This document shows positions 53,547 to 62,784 of a stretch of 64,000 nucleotides of DNA, piece by piece (positions within the stretch are counted from its first letter, which is position 1; each line of letters begins with the position of its first letter). The DNA lies in NCBI RefSeq assembly GCF_003330845.1, contig NZ_CP026121.1, forward strand, positions 1,779,501 to 1,843,500. Reading direction: 5' to 3'. The DNA comes from Streptomyces sp. Go-475 (GTDB lineage Bacteria > Actinomycetota > Actinomycetes > Streptomycetales > Streptomycetaceae). The position numbers and the translations under genes are program-made. The notes beneath the pieces were generated by a model. That model did not search any database. It was not told where the DNA came from and was given only the letters and a program-made list of their open reading frames with translations.

Positions 53547-53595
53547 AGGGGCGCGGGGGAACTGCGCGACAAGCCAGGGACGGCCCGCAGACTGC
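53547..53595 (+). repeat. Dispersed Streptomyces intergenic element, copy 2
   Basis: AGGGGCGCGGGGGAACTGCG followed by CGACAAGCCAGGGACGGCCCGCAG, closely matching the element at 32245. It lies between the acetylesterase start and the solute-binding protein stop, which would split the operon into parts if it ends transcripts. Confidence 0.75.
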
Positions 53596-53634
53596 AGACC
53601 GAAGGCCGTCCCACGGCGAATACCAGCAGGGACG

Positions 53635-54984
53635 TCACCCGTTCTGCTGGTTCCACTCCTCCTGCGCGGTGTTCAACTGCTCGGCCAACGTGTCCAGGAA
53701 TTCCTTCGCGCTCATCTTCCCGAGCAGCACCTTCTGGAAGTTCGGCTCATTGTCGGCCTTGGAGATCGTGTTCCAGTCCGGCAGGTAGTACGGCAGCTGC
53801 ACGATCGTCGTCGACCCGTCCGACAGCGCCTGCGCCGCCAGCTTCGTGGGCTCGGCCTTCGAGATCCACGCGTCCTGCGCCGCGTCCGTGTTCGACGGCA
53901 CCTGTCCGGCCGACTCGTTGAACTTCGAGTTCTCCGCCTTCGACGTGGCGAACTCGATGAACTTCCAGGCGGCGGCCTTGTTCTTGGAGCTCTTGAACAG
54001 CCCGAGGCCGTCGACCGGGTTGGAGACCTGCACCCGCTTCCCGCCGGGCCCGGTCGGCTGCGGAATGCCGCGGAACTTGTCGACCCCGAGCGCCTTCACG
54101 TGGTCCTGGTACGACCCGAGGTTGTGGTTCAGCATCCCGATCGTGCCGGAGTCCCACTGCGCGACCATCTTGGTGAAGTCGTTGTTGAGGTCGGCCGCGG
54201 GGGTGACCCTCTTGTACAGCTTCGCGTACTTCTCCAGCGCGGCCACGTTCTTGGGGTCGTTGACCGTGGTCTTCTCACCACTGGAGTCCCAGAACGAGGT
54301 GATCCCGGACTGCCCGTACATCGCGTCGAGCGCCTGGGCGATGGAGCCCGCGCCGCCCCGGATGGTGTAGCCGAACTCGTTCTTGCCCTTGTTCGTGAGC
54401 TTCTCGGCGGCCGTGAAGAACCGCTCCCACGTCGTCGGCTCCTCCAGCCCCGCCTTCTTGAAGAGGTCGGTGCGGTAGTACAGCACACCGTTGTTCGCGG
54501 AGGTCGGGATCGAGTACAGCTTGTCGTCACCGCCGCCGGCCGCCTTCAGCGACTCGATCATGTCCTTGTTGAGCTTGCCGTTCAGCGAGGACTTGGCGAG
54601 CCGGTCGTCGAGCGGCTCCAGCGCGCCCTGCGCGGCGAACCCGGCGAGCATCGCCGCGCCCACACCGCCGACGTCCGGCAGGCCGCCGCCCTGGAGGGCG
54701 GTGTCGACCTTGGACTGGTACTCGGTGGAGGCGATCCCGACGTACTCGACCTTGATGTCGGGGTGCGCCTTCTCGAAGTCGGCGATGATCCCCTTCCAGG
54801 CCTCGGTGCGGACACCGCCGTTGTTGTCCCAGAAGACGATCTTGCCCTTGCCGCTTCCGTCGGCGCCCTTGTCACCGCCCGCCCCGCTGCCGTCGTCGCC
54901 GCAGGCGGTGACGGTCAGCGCCAGCACGGCCCCCAGTGCGACGGCCGTGGCGGCGCGCCTGCTTCTGCGATTGCTGATCTTCAT
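53635..54984 (-). CDS. Sugar ABC transporter solute-binding lipoprotein (CUT1)
   Basis: A 449-residue extracellular binding protein. The signal ends at the lipobox with lipidated Cys28 (LALTVTACGDDGS), followed by a Gly/Asp-rich stalk. The body matches family 1 solute-binding proteins (IVFWDNNGGVRTEAWKGIIADFEKAHPDIKVEY, GLPDVGGVGAAMLAGFAAQGALEPL, SYQDHVKALG). It should deliver oligosaccharides, presumably pectin fragments, to the permeases at 61888-63716. It lies downstream of those genes rather than before them. ATG at 54984. Confidence 0.9.
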   Translation of the reverse strand: MKISNRRSRRAATAVALGAVLALTVTACGDDGSGAGGDKGADGSGKGKIVFWDNNGGVRTEAWKGIIADFEKAHPDIKVEYVGIASTEYQSKVDTALQGGGLPDVGGVGAAMLAGFAAQGALEPLDDRLAKSSLNGKLNKDMIESLKAAGGGDDKLYSIPTSANNGVLYYRTDLFKKAGLEEPTTWERFFTAAEKLTNKGKNEFGYTIRGGAGSIAQALDAMYGQSGITSFWDSSGEKTTVNDPKNVAALEKYAKLYKRVTPAADLNNDFTKMVAQWDSGTIGMLNHNLGSYQDHVKALGVDKFRGIPQPTGPGGKRVQVSNPVDGLGLFKSSKNKAAAWKFIEFATSKAENSKFNESAGQVPSNTDAAQDAWISKAEPTKLAAQALSDGSTTIVQLPYYLPDWNTISKADNEPNFQKVLLGKMSAKEFLDTLAEQLNTAQEEWNQQNG

Positions 54985-55033
54985 TGGTCGGCTCTCTTCT
55001 TCTGGATCCAGCGGAACTTGAAGGTGTGGGGGG

Positions 55034-57025
55034 TCAGTGGCGGGTGTGGGGCGCCCAGTCGTCCGTGCCCTTCAGGTAGGCGGCGACGGTGTGGGACCGC
55101 GCCTCCTGGTGGCTCAGCTGCGGACGGTCGGCGGTGACCGTCGCGCCCGCTCCGTGGTTGCGGTACTCGGCGAACCTCGCGTCCTTCCACGAGAACCCGC
55201 TCATGTCGGTCCACGGAGAGCTCTTGATCGCGGCGGGCAGTTCGGTGTCCCGGATCAGCACCTGGCCGATCGCGTCCGGTTCACCGCCCGGGTGCCAGGG
55301 CCTGCCGAGGTGGAACGACCCGGCGGGGGCGTCGCTGACGATCCTCGACCGGGTGATCAGGAACCCGTACGGGTTGCCCTTCCAGGTCGAAGCCGCGGTG
55401 ATGTAGCCGTTGTTGGTGTCCGAGCCCCGGCTCAGCGCCCGGATCACCGACCGCTCGATCACCGTGGTGGCCCGGCCGTAGACGAAGTCGACGTCGCCCT
55501 CGATGTAGGAGTCGCGGACGTAGACCCGGCTGACGGTGGTCAGCTTGGGGCTGTCGGTCATCAGCGTGTCCTGGTTGCCCAGGAACGCCGTGTCGTCGAA
55601 GACGATCCGGTCGCCGGTCGTCTTCATCGCCAGCGCCTGCTCGCCCTTCAGCTCGTGCGCTGCCTCGTCGAAGTCGTTGCTGAAAGTGAGGTGGCGGGCC
55701 GTGACGTCGTTCGCGGCGATCCGGACGGTGGCGCTCCCCGTCGAGCCGCCGTACTCGGCGGGCGTGTCGAAGACGATGACGGTGTCGGAGCGGTGCCGTC
55801 CGGTGCCGCGCAGCTCGATGTGCGGCTTGCCCGCGGGGATGACCACCTTCTCGCGGTAGGTGCCCGGCGCGACGGCGATCGTCACCGGCACGTCGTTGCC
55901 CTCGGGCACGGCGTCCACGGCCGACTGGACGGTCGGGTGGTCGCCCGGGACGTGCAGCGTGACCGGTCCGCCGATCCGCTTCTGCGGTCCGGAGAACCGC
56001 TTCACCAGCGCGGGCACGGCCGCGGCCGGGTCGAGCCGGTAGGGGTAGAACTCCCGCGGGTCGAACGCCGTGCCCCACGCGTCGTGCCGGCCCGTGGTGT
56101 TCTTCAGGACCGACCCGCGCTGCACCAGCTCGGCGGTGGCGTCGGCCTGGTAGGGGTGCTGGACGCCGTCGTAGAAGCTGTTCTCGATGACCATCTTCGT
56201 CCGGCCGCGCGACCAGTTGCCGTACGTCCACACGGGGTCGCCGTCGGAGAGCTGCGAGGACAGGTAGTTGTTGTAGAGGTGCGCGTAGGCGCAGTTGTCG
56301 GCGGACGGGTTGCGCTGCTTGGTGCCCCGGAACCAGTTGTGGTCGACGGTGATCTGCGTCTTGAGGTTCGGGGTCCAGCCGATGCCGAAGGTCTTGTTGT
56401 TGTTCGTGAACTGGTTGTAGGAGACGGTGACGTACTCGCTGTCCTTGCGGATGTCGAGCTGGCCGTCGCAGATCCGCGAGAACCGTATGTGGTCGATCCA
56501 CACGTGGTGGGCCGTGTCGAGGCGGATGCCGTCGTAGTCGGTGTCCTTGCAGTCCCAGTTGCCCTCGATGGCGGTGTCGCGGATGGTGAGGTTGCGGATG
56601 ATCACGTTGTGCGTGCCGGCGTCGAGGGTGAACCCGCCGTGGACGATCTCGGCCGTGTCGCTCACGCCGATGATGGTCTTGTCCGAGGCGACGGGTATCT
56701 CCGTGCCGAAGGGGTCCATGTCCAGGGATCCCCTGACGCGGATGACGTACGGCTCCTCGGCCGCCGCGTACTTCGCCAGCGCGGCCTGGTCGGTGACGGT
56801 GACGACCTTGCCGCCCGCCCCGCCGGTGGTGCCGCCGGCGAGGGAGGCGAAGCCGTGCGGCCGGTCGGTCCAGCGGTCGGCGGCGGGCGCGGTTCGAGCC
56901 GTCGGGGCCGCCTGGGCGTCACCGATCGCCCCGAGCCCCAGCGCGGCGACGAGGCCGAGCACGGCGGCCACGACCGTGCCGGGCTGCCCCGGTCTGGACA
57001 AGCGCTTGCTACGGAGGTGCGTCAT
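55034..57025 (-). CDS. Bimodular pectate lyase-pectinesterase (PL1-CE8)
   Basis: A 663-residue fusion. After a signal peptide (VVAAVLGLVAALGLGAIGDAQA) the first 310 residues are a PL1 lyase: KTIIGVSDTAEIVHGG, HHVWIDHIRFSRICDGQLDI, VTVSYNQFTNNNKTFGIG and FRGTKQRNPSADNCAYAHLYNNYL. The CE8 half follows from about residue 360: TIAVAPGTYREKVVIPAGK, EQALAMKTTGDRIVFDDTAFLGNQDTL, IEGDVDFVYGRATTVIE and FHLGRPWHPGG. Both halves keep their catalytic residues. The enzyme can de-esterify and cleave. ATG 57025 has GGGAG close by. Confidence 0.93.
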   Translation of the reverse strand: MTHLRSKRLSRPGQPGTVVAAVLGLVAALGLGAIGDAQAAPTARTAPAADRWTDRPHGFASLAGGTTGGAGGKVVTVTDQAALAKYAAAEEPYVIRVRGSLDMDPFGTEIPVASDKTIIGVSDTAEIVHGGFTLDAGTHNVIIRNLTIRDTAIEGNWDCKDTDYDGIRLDTAHHVWIDHIRFSRICDGQLDIRKDSEYVTVSYNQFTNNNKTFGIGWTPNLKTQITVDHNWFRGTKQRNPSADNCAYAHLYNNYLSSQLSDGDPVWTYGNWSRGRTKMVIENSFYDGVQHPYQADATAELVQRGSVLKNTTGRHDAWGTAFDPREFYPYRLDPAAAVPALVKRFSGPQKRIGGPVTLHVPGDHPTVQSAVDAVPEGNDVPVTIAVAPGTYREKVVIPAGKPHIELRGTGRHRSDTVIVFDTPAEYGGSTGSATVRIAANDVTARHLTFSNDFDEAAHELKGEQALAMKTTGDRIVFDDTAFLGNQDTLMTDSPKLTTVSRVYVRDSYIEGDVDFVYGRATTVIERSVIRALSRGSDTNNGYITAASTWKGNPYGFLITRSRIVSDAPAGSFHLGRPWHPGGEPDAIGQVLIRDTELPAAIKSSPWTDMSGFSWKDARFAEYRNHGAGATVTADRPQLSHQEARSHTVAAYLKGTDDWAPHTRH

Positions 57026-57052
57026 TGCGGCTCCCAAGGCGTACGGGGTGAC

Positions 57053-58579
57053 TTATGAGGGCGTGACTCTGAACCGCGTGAAGGTCGCGGCTCCGGCGTG
57101 CCCGCCTCCGGCGGGCGCGAGGGCGAACAGGCCGAGCAGGGCGCCGACCCAGCGCCAGGGGGTGGCGGCGAAGACCGGGCCGGACGACCGGAGGCCGTCG
57201 CCGGTGTCGGCCGAGAAGCGGCAGCGCGCTCCCGCGCCGGCCTCGATCCGCAGCCGGGCCCGGCCGTCGGGGGCGAGCCGGGCGTGGTCGGCGTCCCGCT
57301 CCCGGTCGGCGACGCCCTCGGCGAACCGGTGCACGAGGTGCACGGCCCCGTCGGCGCCCCGCTGGAGCCCGATCCAGGAGAACGCGTCCCCGAGCACCGC
57401 GAGTCCCGCCCGCGCGCCCGGCTCGTCGCTGTCGAGCCGCAGCTCCACCTCGACCGCGCAGGGCTTGCCGGGCAGCCGCTGGGTGAGCACGCTCGGGATT
57501 TTGCGCAGGTCATGGGCGTCGGCCGAGCGGACGCAGGTCAGCCGCAGTCCGTCCGCGGAGTGCTGGGTGGCCCAGCCGTCGCCGGGGTTGGCCGTCCACT
57601 GCCACTGGCGGCCGAACCGTCCGCCGGGGAAGTCGTCGTCGGTGGCGGGCGCGGCGGGCGGCTGCGGCGGCAGGGCGGGGCGGCGGTGTCCGGTGACGGG
57701 GGCGCCGTCGTCGCCCAGCACCGGCCAGCCGTCCGGCCCCCAGGACATCGGCTGGAGGTGCACGACCCGCCCGTAGGGGCCGCGCTGCTGGAAGTGCAGG
57801 AACCAGTCCTCGCCGGACGGGGTGCGCACCCAGCCGCCCTGGTGGGGGCCGTTGACGCCGGTGTCCTTCTGCTCCAGGACGATGCGCTCCTCGTACGGCC
57901 CGAAGAAGCCGCGCGAGCGGAAGGCGCCCTGCCAGCCGGTCTCCACTCCCCCGGCCGGGGCGAAGATCCAGAACCAGCCGTCGTGCCGGTACAGCTTGGG
58001 TCCTTCGAGGGTGAACCAGCCGGGTATGCGATCGCCGTCGACGATCACCTTGCCCTCGTCGAGGAGTTCGGTGCCGTCGGGGCGCATCCGGTGGCCGGTG
58101 AGCCGGTTCTTGACGCCGGAGCGGGACTTGGCCCAGGCGTGGACCAGGTAGGCCTCGCCGGTCTCCTCGTCCCACAGGGGGCAGGGGTCGATCAGGCCCT
58201 TGCCCGCCTTCAGCAGGTGCGGCCGGGTCCAGGGCCCCCTGATGCGCGGGGCGTTGACCTGGAAGATGCCCTGGTCCGGGTCGCCCCAGAAGATCCAGAA
58301 GCGGTCGTCGTGGTGGCGCAGGGACGGGGCCCACACTCCGCAGTCGTGCCGGGGCGCGGCGAACGCGGCAGCCGGTTCGAGGCGTTCGAGGGCGTGGCCG
58401 ACCAGGGTCCAGTTGACCAGGTCGCGGGAGTGCAGCAGCGGCAGGCCGGGGGCGCGGCCGAAGCTGGAGGCGGTCAGGTAGAAGTCGTCGCCGACGCGGA
58501 CGACGTCCGGGTCGGACCAGTCGGCGTCGAGGACGGGGTTGGTGTAGGTCCCGGCGGTCAGGGGCGTTCCGGAGGTCAC
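57053..58579 (-). CDS. GH43 arabinosidase/xylosidase with C-terminal lectin-like domain
   Basis: A 508-residue protein without a signal peptide. The N-terminal 300 residues are GH43 (YTNPVLDADWSDPDVVRVGDDFYLTASSFG, VWAPSLRHHDDRFWIFWGDPD, IPGWFTLEGPKLYRHDGWFWIF), with the expected acidic triad. The rest resembles the beta-xylosidase C-terminal jelly-roll (FSWIGLQRGADGAVHLVHRF). The lack of signal suggests it acts on imported oligosaccharides. GTG 58579 overlaps the upstream PmoA-like gene by GTGA. The family covers many linkages, so the substrate is open. Confidence 0.88.
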   Translation of the reverse strand: MTSGTPLTAGTYTNPVLDADWSDPDVVRVGDDFYLTASSFGRAPGLPLLHSRDLVNWTLVGHALERLEPAAAFAAPRHDCGVWAPSLRHHDDRFWIFWGDPDQGIFQVNAPRIRGPWTRPHLLKAGKGLIDPCPLWDEETGEAYLVHAWAKSRSGVKNRLTGHRMRPDGTELLDEGKVIVDGDRIPGWFTLEGPKLYRHDGWFWIFAPAGGVETGWQGAFRSRGFFGPYEERIVLEQKDTGVNGPHQGGWVRTPSGEDWFLHFQQRGPYGRVVHLQPMSWGPDGWPVLGDDGAPVTGHRRPALPPQPPAAPATDDDFPGGRFGRQWQWTANPGDGWATQHSADGLRLTCVRSADAHDLRKIPSVLTQRLPGKPCAVEVELRLDSDEPGARAGLAVLGDAFSWIGLQRGADGAVHLVHRFAEGVADRERDADHARLAPDGRARLRIEAGAGARCRFSADTGDGLRSSGPVFAATPWRWVGALLGLFALAPAGGGHAGAATFTRFRVTPS

Positions 58580-59424
58580 GGGCTCACCGCCTTGCGGACG
58601 AGGGCCGCGGCGGCGTCCCGGTCGAGGCGGCCGTCGGCGACGACGGTGACGACCCGGCGGACGACGGTCTCGCCCGGCGGGATCGGCAGCCGCTCGTCGT
58701 ACGCCAGCGAGGAACCGACCCCGGGGTACTCCTCGGTCCGCACGAACCAGGGGTCGCGCCGGGTCTGTTCGGTGGCGCCGGCGAAGACCAGCGTCCAGCC
58801 GTCCCCGGCGAGGGCGAGCCAGTCGGCGCGCCTGCCGTGCGCCCCGGCCTCGCCCTCGGCGTCGGCCGTGAAGACCTCCGGCGCGGCGGCCTCCTTGCGG
58901 GCCCGCCAGAAGAAGCCGCCGTAGGCCGCGCCCGGGCGGCCGTTGGTCGCGGGGCTGCCGATGGACAGCGGGCTCTGCGTGACGTTGGTGAGGGAGAAGG
59001 TGAGGTCCAGCGCCCAGGCCTGGTCGGTGAGTTCGGTGGCCGCGACCGTGCGGCGCTCGCGCAGCAGCTCACCACCCGCGGCGACCCAGCGCAGCTCCTC
59101 CACGAAGCCGTCGGGGTCGCGTAGCTGGAAGGCCATGTGCCGCTGGGAGCCGTGGTTGTCCAGCTCGGTCGGGCCCTGGTCGCGGACGTAGGTGCGCCCG
59201 CCCCAGAAGTTGGACCCCTCGACGTCGGGAACGGCGACACCGACGCCGAGGTGGTGTGCGTGGTCGGCGGGGGTCAGCTCGGTGACCGACGTGCCGGCCA
59301 GGGTGGTGACGGGGTGCAGGTAGGGCCGCGGGGAGAGCCGGGCGGGCAGCTCGGGCCGGGTGACGTACCGGCCGACCGGCCGGCCCGCGACACGCAGCAC
59401 CGCGGTGTCGTTGCTGCTGGTCAT
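58576..59424 (-). CDS. PmoA-like (DUF6807) protein
   Basis: A 282-residue protein of the group annotated as PmoA or DUF6807, common in sugar-catabolic clusters. Typical stretches are RPYLHPVTTLAGTSVTELTPADHAHHLGVGVAV, NFWGGRTYVRDQGPTELDNHG and LTFSLTNVTQSPLSIGSPATNGRPGAAYGGFFWRA. No signal peptide. The role is unknown; position suggests action on imported sugar or a regulatory ligand. ATG 59424 overlaps the upstream oxidoreductase by ATGA. Confidence 0.85.
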   Translation of the reverse strand: MTSSNDTAVLRVAGRPVGRYVTRPELPARLSPRPYLHPVTTLAGTSVTELTPADHAHHLGVGVAVPDVEGSNFWGGRTYVRDQGPTELDNHGSQRHMAFQLRDPDGFVEELRWVAAGGELLRERRTVAATELTDQAWALDLTFSLTNVTQSPLSIGSPATNGRPGAAYGGFFWRARKEAAAPEVFTADAEGEAGAHGRRADWLALAGDGWTLVFAGATEQTRRDPWFVRTEEYPGVGSSLAYDERLPIPPGETVVRRVVTVVADGRLDRDAAAALVRKAVSP

Positions 59425-60608
59425 CTGGTGCTCACCTCTTTCGACAGATGCTCCGCCGCCAGAGCCCAAGGGGCCCCCAGCTCGGAGTAGAGGGAGAGGG
59501 TGTCGGCGGCGGCCGCGACGAGCCCGTCGATGCCGGGCACCACCCGGCGGTTCTCGCCGGGGATCCGGTGCCAGGCGGTGTCCGGCAGCGGAGCCGGGTC
59601 GGGAGCCTTCCGGATGGCCTCCACGACCTTCATGAAGGCGCCCGTCTCGTCCGGCGGGACGAGGAGGTCCGCGCCGGTGGTGAGGTGGTCGACGAGGTTC
59701 TCCAGCAGGTCGGTGCGGCCGTGCTCGAACTCCTCCGGGCCGTGCCCCGCGCGCTGGAGCAGCACGCGGTCCTGCTTGTACCAGAAGGTGATGCGGCCGC
59801 TGCTGCCGTGCACCAGGACGTACGGCTCGTCCGCCTGCTCGGCGCACAGGGTCGCGGCGACGGTGACGGGGTGGCCCTGCGCGGTGGTGATCCGGACGCA
59901 GGAGGTGTCGTCGGACTCGATGGCGTTGGCGCGCAGCAGCTCGGTCTCGATGGCGGTGACGTCCTCGGCGCGGGTGCTGCCGCCGAGGGCGAGCGCGGTG
60001 GCGACGGCGTGCGCGAGGGGGTTGGTCAGCGCCCCGTCGATCACGTCGACGCCGTCCAGCCGCCGTTTGCCCGCCCAGGGCGCCCGCCGGAAGTAGTCCT
60101 CGTCCCGCACCCAGGCACCGGCTCCGCCGAGCCCGACCAGCTGCCCGATCGCGCCCTGGCCGACCAGCTCGCGGATGGCGGGCAGGGCGTGCGAGCCCAG
60201 CGACTGGAAGCCGATCTGGCAGACGACCCCGGCCGCGGCGACCCCGTCGGCCATCCGGCGGAACTCCGCGTAGGAGGGGGCGGGCGGCTTCTCCAGCAGG
60301 AGGTGCACGCCCCGTTCGGCGGCGGTGAGGGCGAGGTCGGTGTGGGTGGGGATGGGAGTGCAGATCACGGCGATCCGGGCCCCGGTGGAGTCCAGCAGGG
60401 CGCCGAAGTCGGCGGACTGCTCGGGGGTGCCGAGGTCGCCGAGTTCGTCGGCGGTCAGCGGTGTCAGCTCGCAGACACCGGCCAGCCGGACGAGGCCCTG
60501 CTGCTGGAGTCGGCGGATGTTCTCCACGTGCCAGCGGCCGTGACCGCGGGCGCCGGCGAGGACGACAGGCACAGGTGTGTTCATGGCGTCGATCATGCGG
60601 CCGGTCAT
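59421..60608 (-). CDS. Gfo/Idh/MocA family oxidoreductase
   Basis: A 395-residue NAD(P)-dependent dehydrogenase. The Rossmann motif is VVLAGARGHGRWHVENIRRL, and VICTPIPTHTDLALTAAERGVHLLLEKPPAPSYAEF contains the characteristic EKP loop. LDGVDVIDGALTNPLAHAVATALALGG is the C-terminal sheet region. Partners suggest a uronate or sugar substrate. I chose the ATG at 60608 (GGGGAGGATCCC upstream), the first of three in-frame ATGs, since it overlaps the stop of the upstream PL1 gene. Confidence 0.87.
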   Translation of the reverse strand: MTGRMIDAMNTPVPVVLAGARGHGRWHVENIRRLQQQGLVRLAGVCELTPLTADELGDLGTPEQSADFGALLDSTGARIAVICTPIPTHTDLALTAAERGVHLLLEKPPAPSYAEFRRMADGVAAAGVVCQIGFQSLGSHALPAIRELVGQGAIGQLVGLGGAGAWVRDEDYFRRAPWAGKRRLDGVDVIDGALTNPLAHAVATALALGGSTRAEDVTAIETELLRANAIESDDTSCVRITTAQGHPVTVAATLCAEQADEPYVLVHGSSGRITFWYKQDRVLLQRAGHGPEEFEHGRTDLLENLVDHLTTGADLLVPPDETGAFMKVVEAIRKAPDPAPLPDTAWHRIPGENRRVVPGIDGLVAAAADTLSLYSELGAPWALAAEHLSKEVSTR

Positions 60609-61891
60609 GGGATCCTCCCCGCTCCCGCGCCGCGGGCCACCGCCCGGTCGGCCGCGGCGGCGCTGTCGACCGGGCCGTGCAGGACGGGCGTCCAGCCGAC
60701 GTCGTCCGTCAGATCGCGCTCGCTGCCGGAGTTGTAGGCGTTGTAGATCATGAGCAGGTCAACCGGAAAGCCGTTGAAGAGCGTGCCGCTCTGGTGCAGG
60801 GCGCTGCCGTTCCAGCTCTTGACCAGGTCGGCGACCTCCACGTGGCCGGGCGCGTGGAAGGCGTTGTTCTCGGCGTGGATCCTCGACCCGGTGGAGACGC
60901 CGAGGGAGTAGCGGTAGTCGTCGCCGGTGATGTCGTAGCGGTTGTTGTAGACGTGCACCTGGCCGAAGCGGACGCGCGGGGCCCGCTGGACGACGGACTC
61001 GAACGCGTTGTGGTGCAGGGTGACGCGGAGTCTGCCGCGGTCGCCGGTGGCGGTGTCGCTGTTGCCGATCAGCATCGCCTTGTCGTGGTCGGCGAACCGG
61101 CTCCAGGAGACGGTCACCAGGTCGGAGCCGTTGGTGATGTCGAGCAGGCCGTCGTGGCGGAGGTAGTTGCGGGCGAAGTAGGTGGGTTCCTTCGCGTCGG
61201 GGTGGCCCCGGTCGGAGGCGGTGATGTGGTCGACCCACACATGGGTGGCGCCGGCCAGCCAGAGGTTGTCGTAGGCGGCCTTCCAGTCGCCGAGGCCGCC
61301 GGTGTTGGGCTGCCAGGCGGGGAAGCAGTCGTAGGCGTCGCGCAGTTCGAGGTTGCGGATGATCACGTTGTGGGCGTTGCGCACCTGGAGGCTGGCGCCC
61401 TTGAGGACCGCCTTCTCGCCGAGGCCGACGATCGTGGTGTTCGAGCCGACGGGCAGCGCGATCCGCTCGGCCTGCCGGGCGGCGGAGGCCTGGCGGGCCT
61501 CCTCCTGGGGACCGCTGGGCTTGGCGGCGCCCCAGGTGCGGGGGTCGTAGGCGGCGAGGTACTTCTTCAGGCTGTAGCCGCCGGTGGCGTAGTCGGCGCA
61601 GTCCAGGCGGTCGCCGTCGTCGTCGGTGTTGGCGTCGATGGTCCCCGCGATCCTGATGATCTTCGGGGTGTCGCTGCCGCCGTCCAGGGCGCGGACGAGC
61701 CCGGCCCGGTCGGTCACGGTGTACACGTGGCCGGCGTCGGCGGCCGCTCCCCCGGTCGTGCCCTCGCCCTCGGCCGCCCAGCCGTCGTTCGCGGGGAGGG
61801 TGTCACGGCCGAGGTCGCGGGTCTCGGCGTGCGCCGGGACGCAGAGCACCCCCAACATCCCGACGGCGACGGCGAGTTGTCTGATCCTCAT
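60605..61891 (-). CDS. Secreted pectate lyase, family PL1
   Basis: A 428-residue lyase. Signal peptide MRIRQLAVAVGMLGVLCVPAHA. Motifs: PANDGWAAEGEGTTGGAAADAGHVYTV, LPVGSNTTIVGLGEKAVLKG, THVWVDHITASDRGHPDAKEP, VTVSWSRFADHDKAMLIGNSD and QRAPRVRFGQVHVYNNRY. It is a close relative of the lyase at 51375 and probably arose by duplication. It overlaps both neighbours by ATGA and sits between the ABC permease and the oxidoreductase, so a secreted enzyme is embedded in a transport operon. Confidence 0.92.
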   Translation of the reverse strand: MRIRQLAVAVGMLGVLCVPAHAETRDLGRDTLPANDGWAAEGEGTTGGAAADAGHVYTVTDRAGLVRALDGGSDTPKIIRIAGTIDANTDDDGDRLDCADYATGGYSLKKYLAAYDPRTWGAAKPSGPQEEARQASAARQAERIALPVGSNTTIVGLGEKAVLKGASLQVRNAHNVIIRNLELRDAYDCFPAWQPNTGGLGDWKAAYDNLWLAGATHVWVDHITASDRGHPDAKEPTYFARNYLRHDGLLDITNGSDLVTVSWSRFADHDKAMLIGNSDTATGDRGRLRVTLHHNAFESVVQRAPRVRFGQVHVYNNRYDITGDDYRYSLGVSTGSRIHAENNAFHAPGHVEVADLVKSWNGSALHQSGTLFNGFPVDLLMIYNAYNSGSERDLTDDVGWTPVLHGPVDSAAAADRAVARGAGAGRIP

Positions 61892-62784
61892 CCCTTCACC
61901 GCCCCCGCGCTGAACCCGGTGATCAGCCACTTCTGGATGAAGGCGAAGACGATCACGACCGGCACGGCCGCGATGATGCCGCCCGCCGCGAGGGCGCCCA
62001 GGTCGACGCTGTCCGCGCTCATCAGGGTGTTCAGGCCGACCGGGATGGTCTGCTTGTCCTGGTTGTTGAGGAACATCAGGGCGAACAGGAAGTGGTTCCA
62101 GGAGTGGACGAAGGCGAAGGAGCCGACGGCGATCAGGCCGGGCCGCAGCAGCGGCAGCACGACGATCCGGAAGGCCGTCATACGGTTGCAGCCGTCCACC
62201 CAGGCCGCCTCCTCCAGGGAGTACGGCACGTTCTTGATGAAGTTGCTGATCAGGATCATCGACAGCGGCAGCTGGAAGACCGTCTCGGCGAGGATGACAC
62301 TGCCGAGGCTGTTGATCATCTGGAGTTCGGCGAAGATCTCGAACAGCGGGACCAGCAGCAGCGCGCCCGGCACGAACTGGGAGCACAGCAGCCCGAGCAT
62401 GAACGCCCGCTTGATCTTGAAGTCGAACCGGGCGAGGGCGTAGCCGCCGGCCAGGGCGACGAGGGTCGTCATGACCAGGGTGGCGACGCCGACGAGCACG
62501 CTGTTGGTGAAGTAGGTGCCGAAGCTGCGCTCCGTCCACACCTTCTCGAAGTGGTCGAAGGTCATCGGCCAGGGCACCAGCGACGTCGAGCCGGCCGGGC
62601 GCAGGGCGAACAGCAGGATCCAGTAGAAGGGGATGAGGGTGAAGACCAGGTAGATCCCCAGGGGCAGGTAGATCTGCCAGCGGGGCGCCTCGTCCCAGGC
62701 CCGGTCGCGCTTCGCCGGACGCGGCGGTTCGGGGACGGCGTCCACGGGTGCGGGCACCGTCTTGGTCGCTTCCTTGACGCTCAC
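61888..62784 (-). CDS. Sugar ABC transporter permease (MalG type)
   Basis: A 298-residue inner-membrane permease with six TM segments. The EAA loop EEAAWVDGCNRMTAFRIVVLPLLRPGLIA, with the conserved G and P, marks the family. VAFIQKWLITGFSAGAVKG ends it. It pairs with the MalF-type gene upstream, with which it overlaps by GTGA. The GTG at 62784 was chosen on that basis. The ATPase subunit is not in the window (commonly MsiK elsewhere). Confidence 0.93.
   Translation of the reverse strand: MSVKEATKTVPAPVDAVPEPPRPAKRDRAWDEAPRWQIYLPLGIYLVFTLIPFYWILLFALRPAGSTSLVPWPMTFDHFEKVWTERSFGTYFTNSVLVGVATLVMTTLVALAGGYALARFDFKIKRAFMLGLLCSQFVPGALLLVPLFEIFAELQMINSLGSVILAETVFQLPLSMILISNFIKNVPYSLEEAAWVDGCNRMTAFRIVVLPLLRPGLIAVGSFAFVHSWNHFLFALMFLNNQDKQTIPVGLNTLMSADSVDLGALAAGGIIAAVPVVIVFAFIQKWLITGFSAGAVKG

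Noticed and set aside
56998..57011. GCAAGCGCTTG-type palindrome as a LacI operator near the PL1-CE8 start
   Set aside because: It lies within the coding region at codons 5-8 (SKRLSR) and the codons explain it; only the site at 63759 is placed like an operator.
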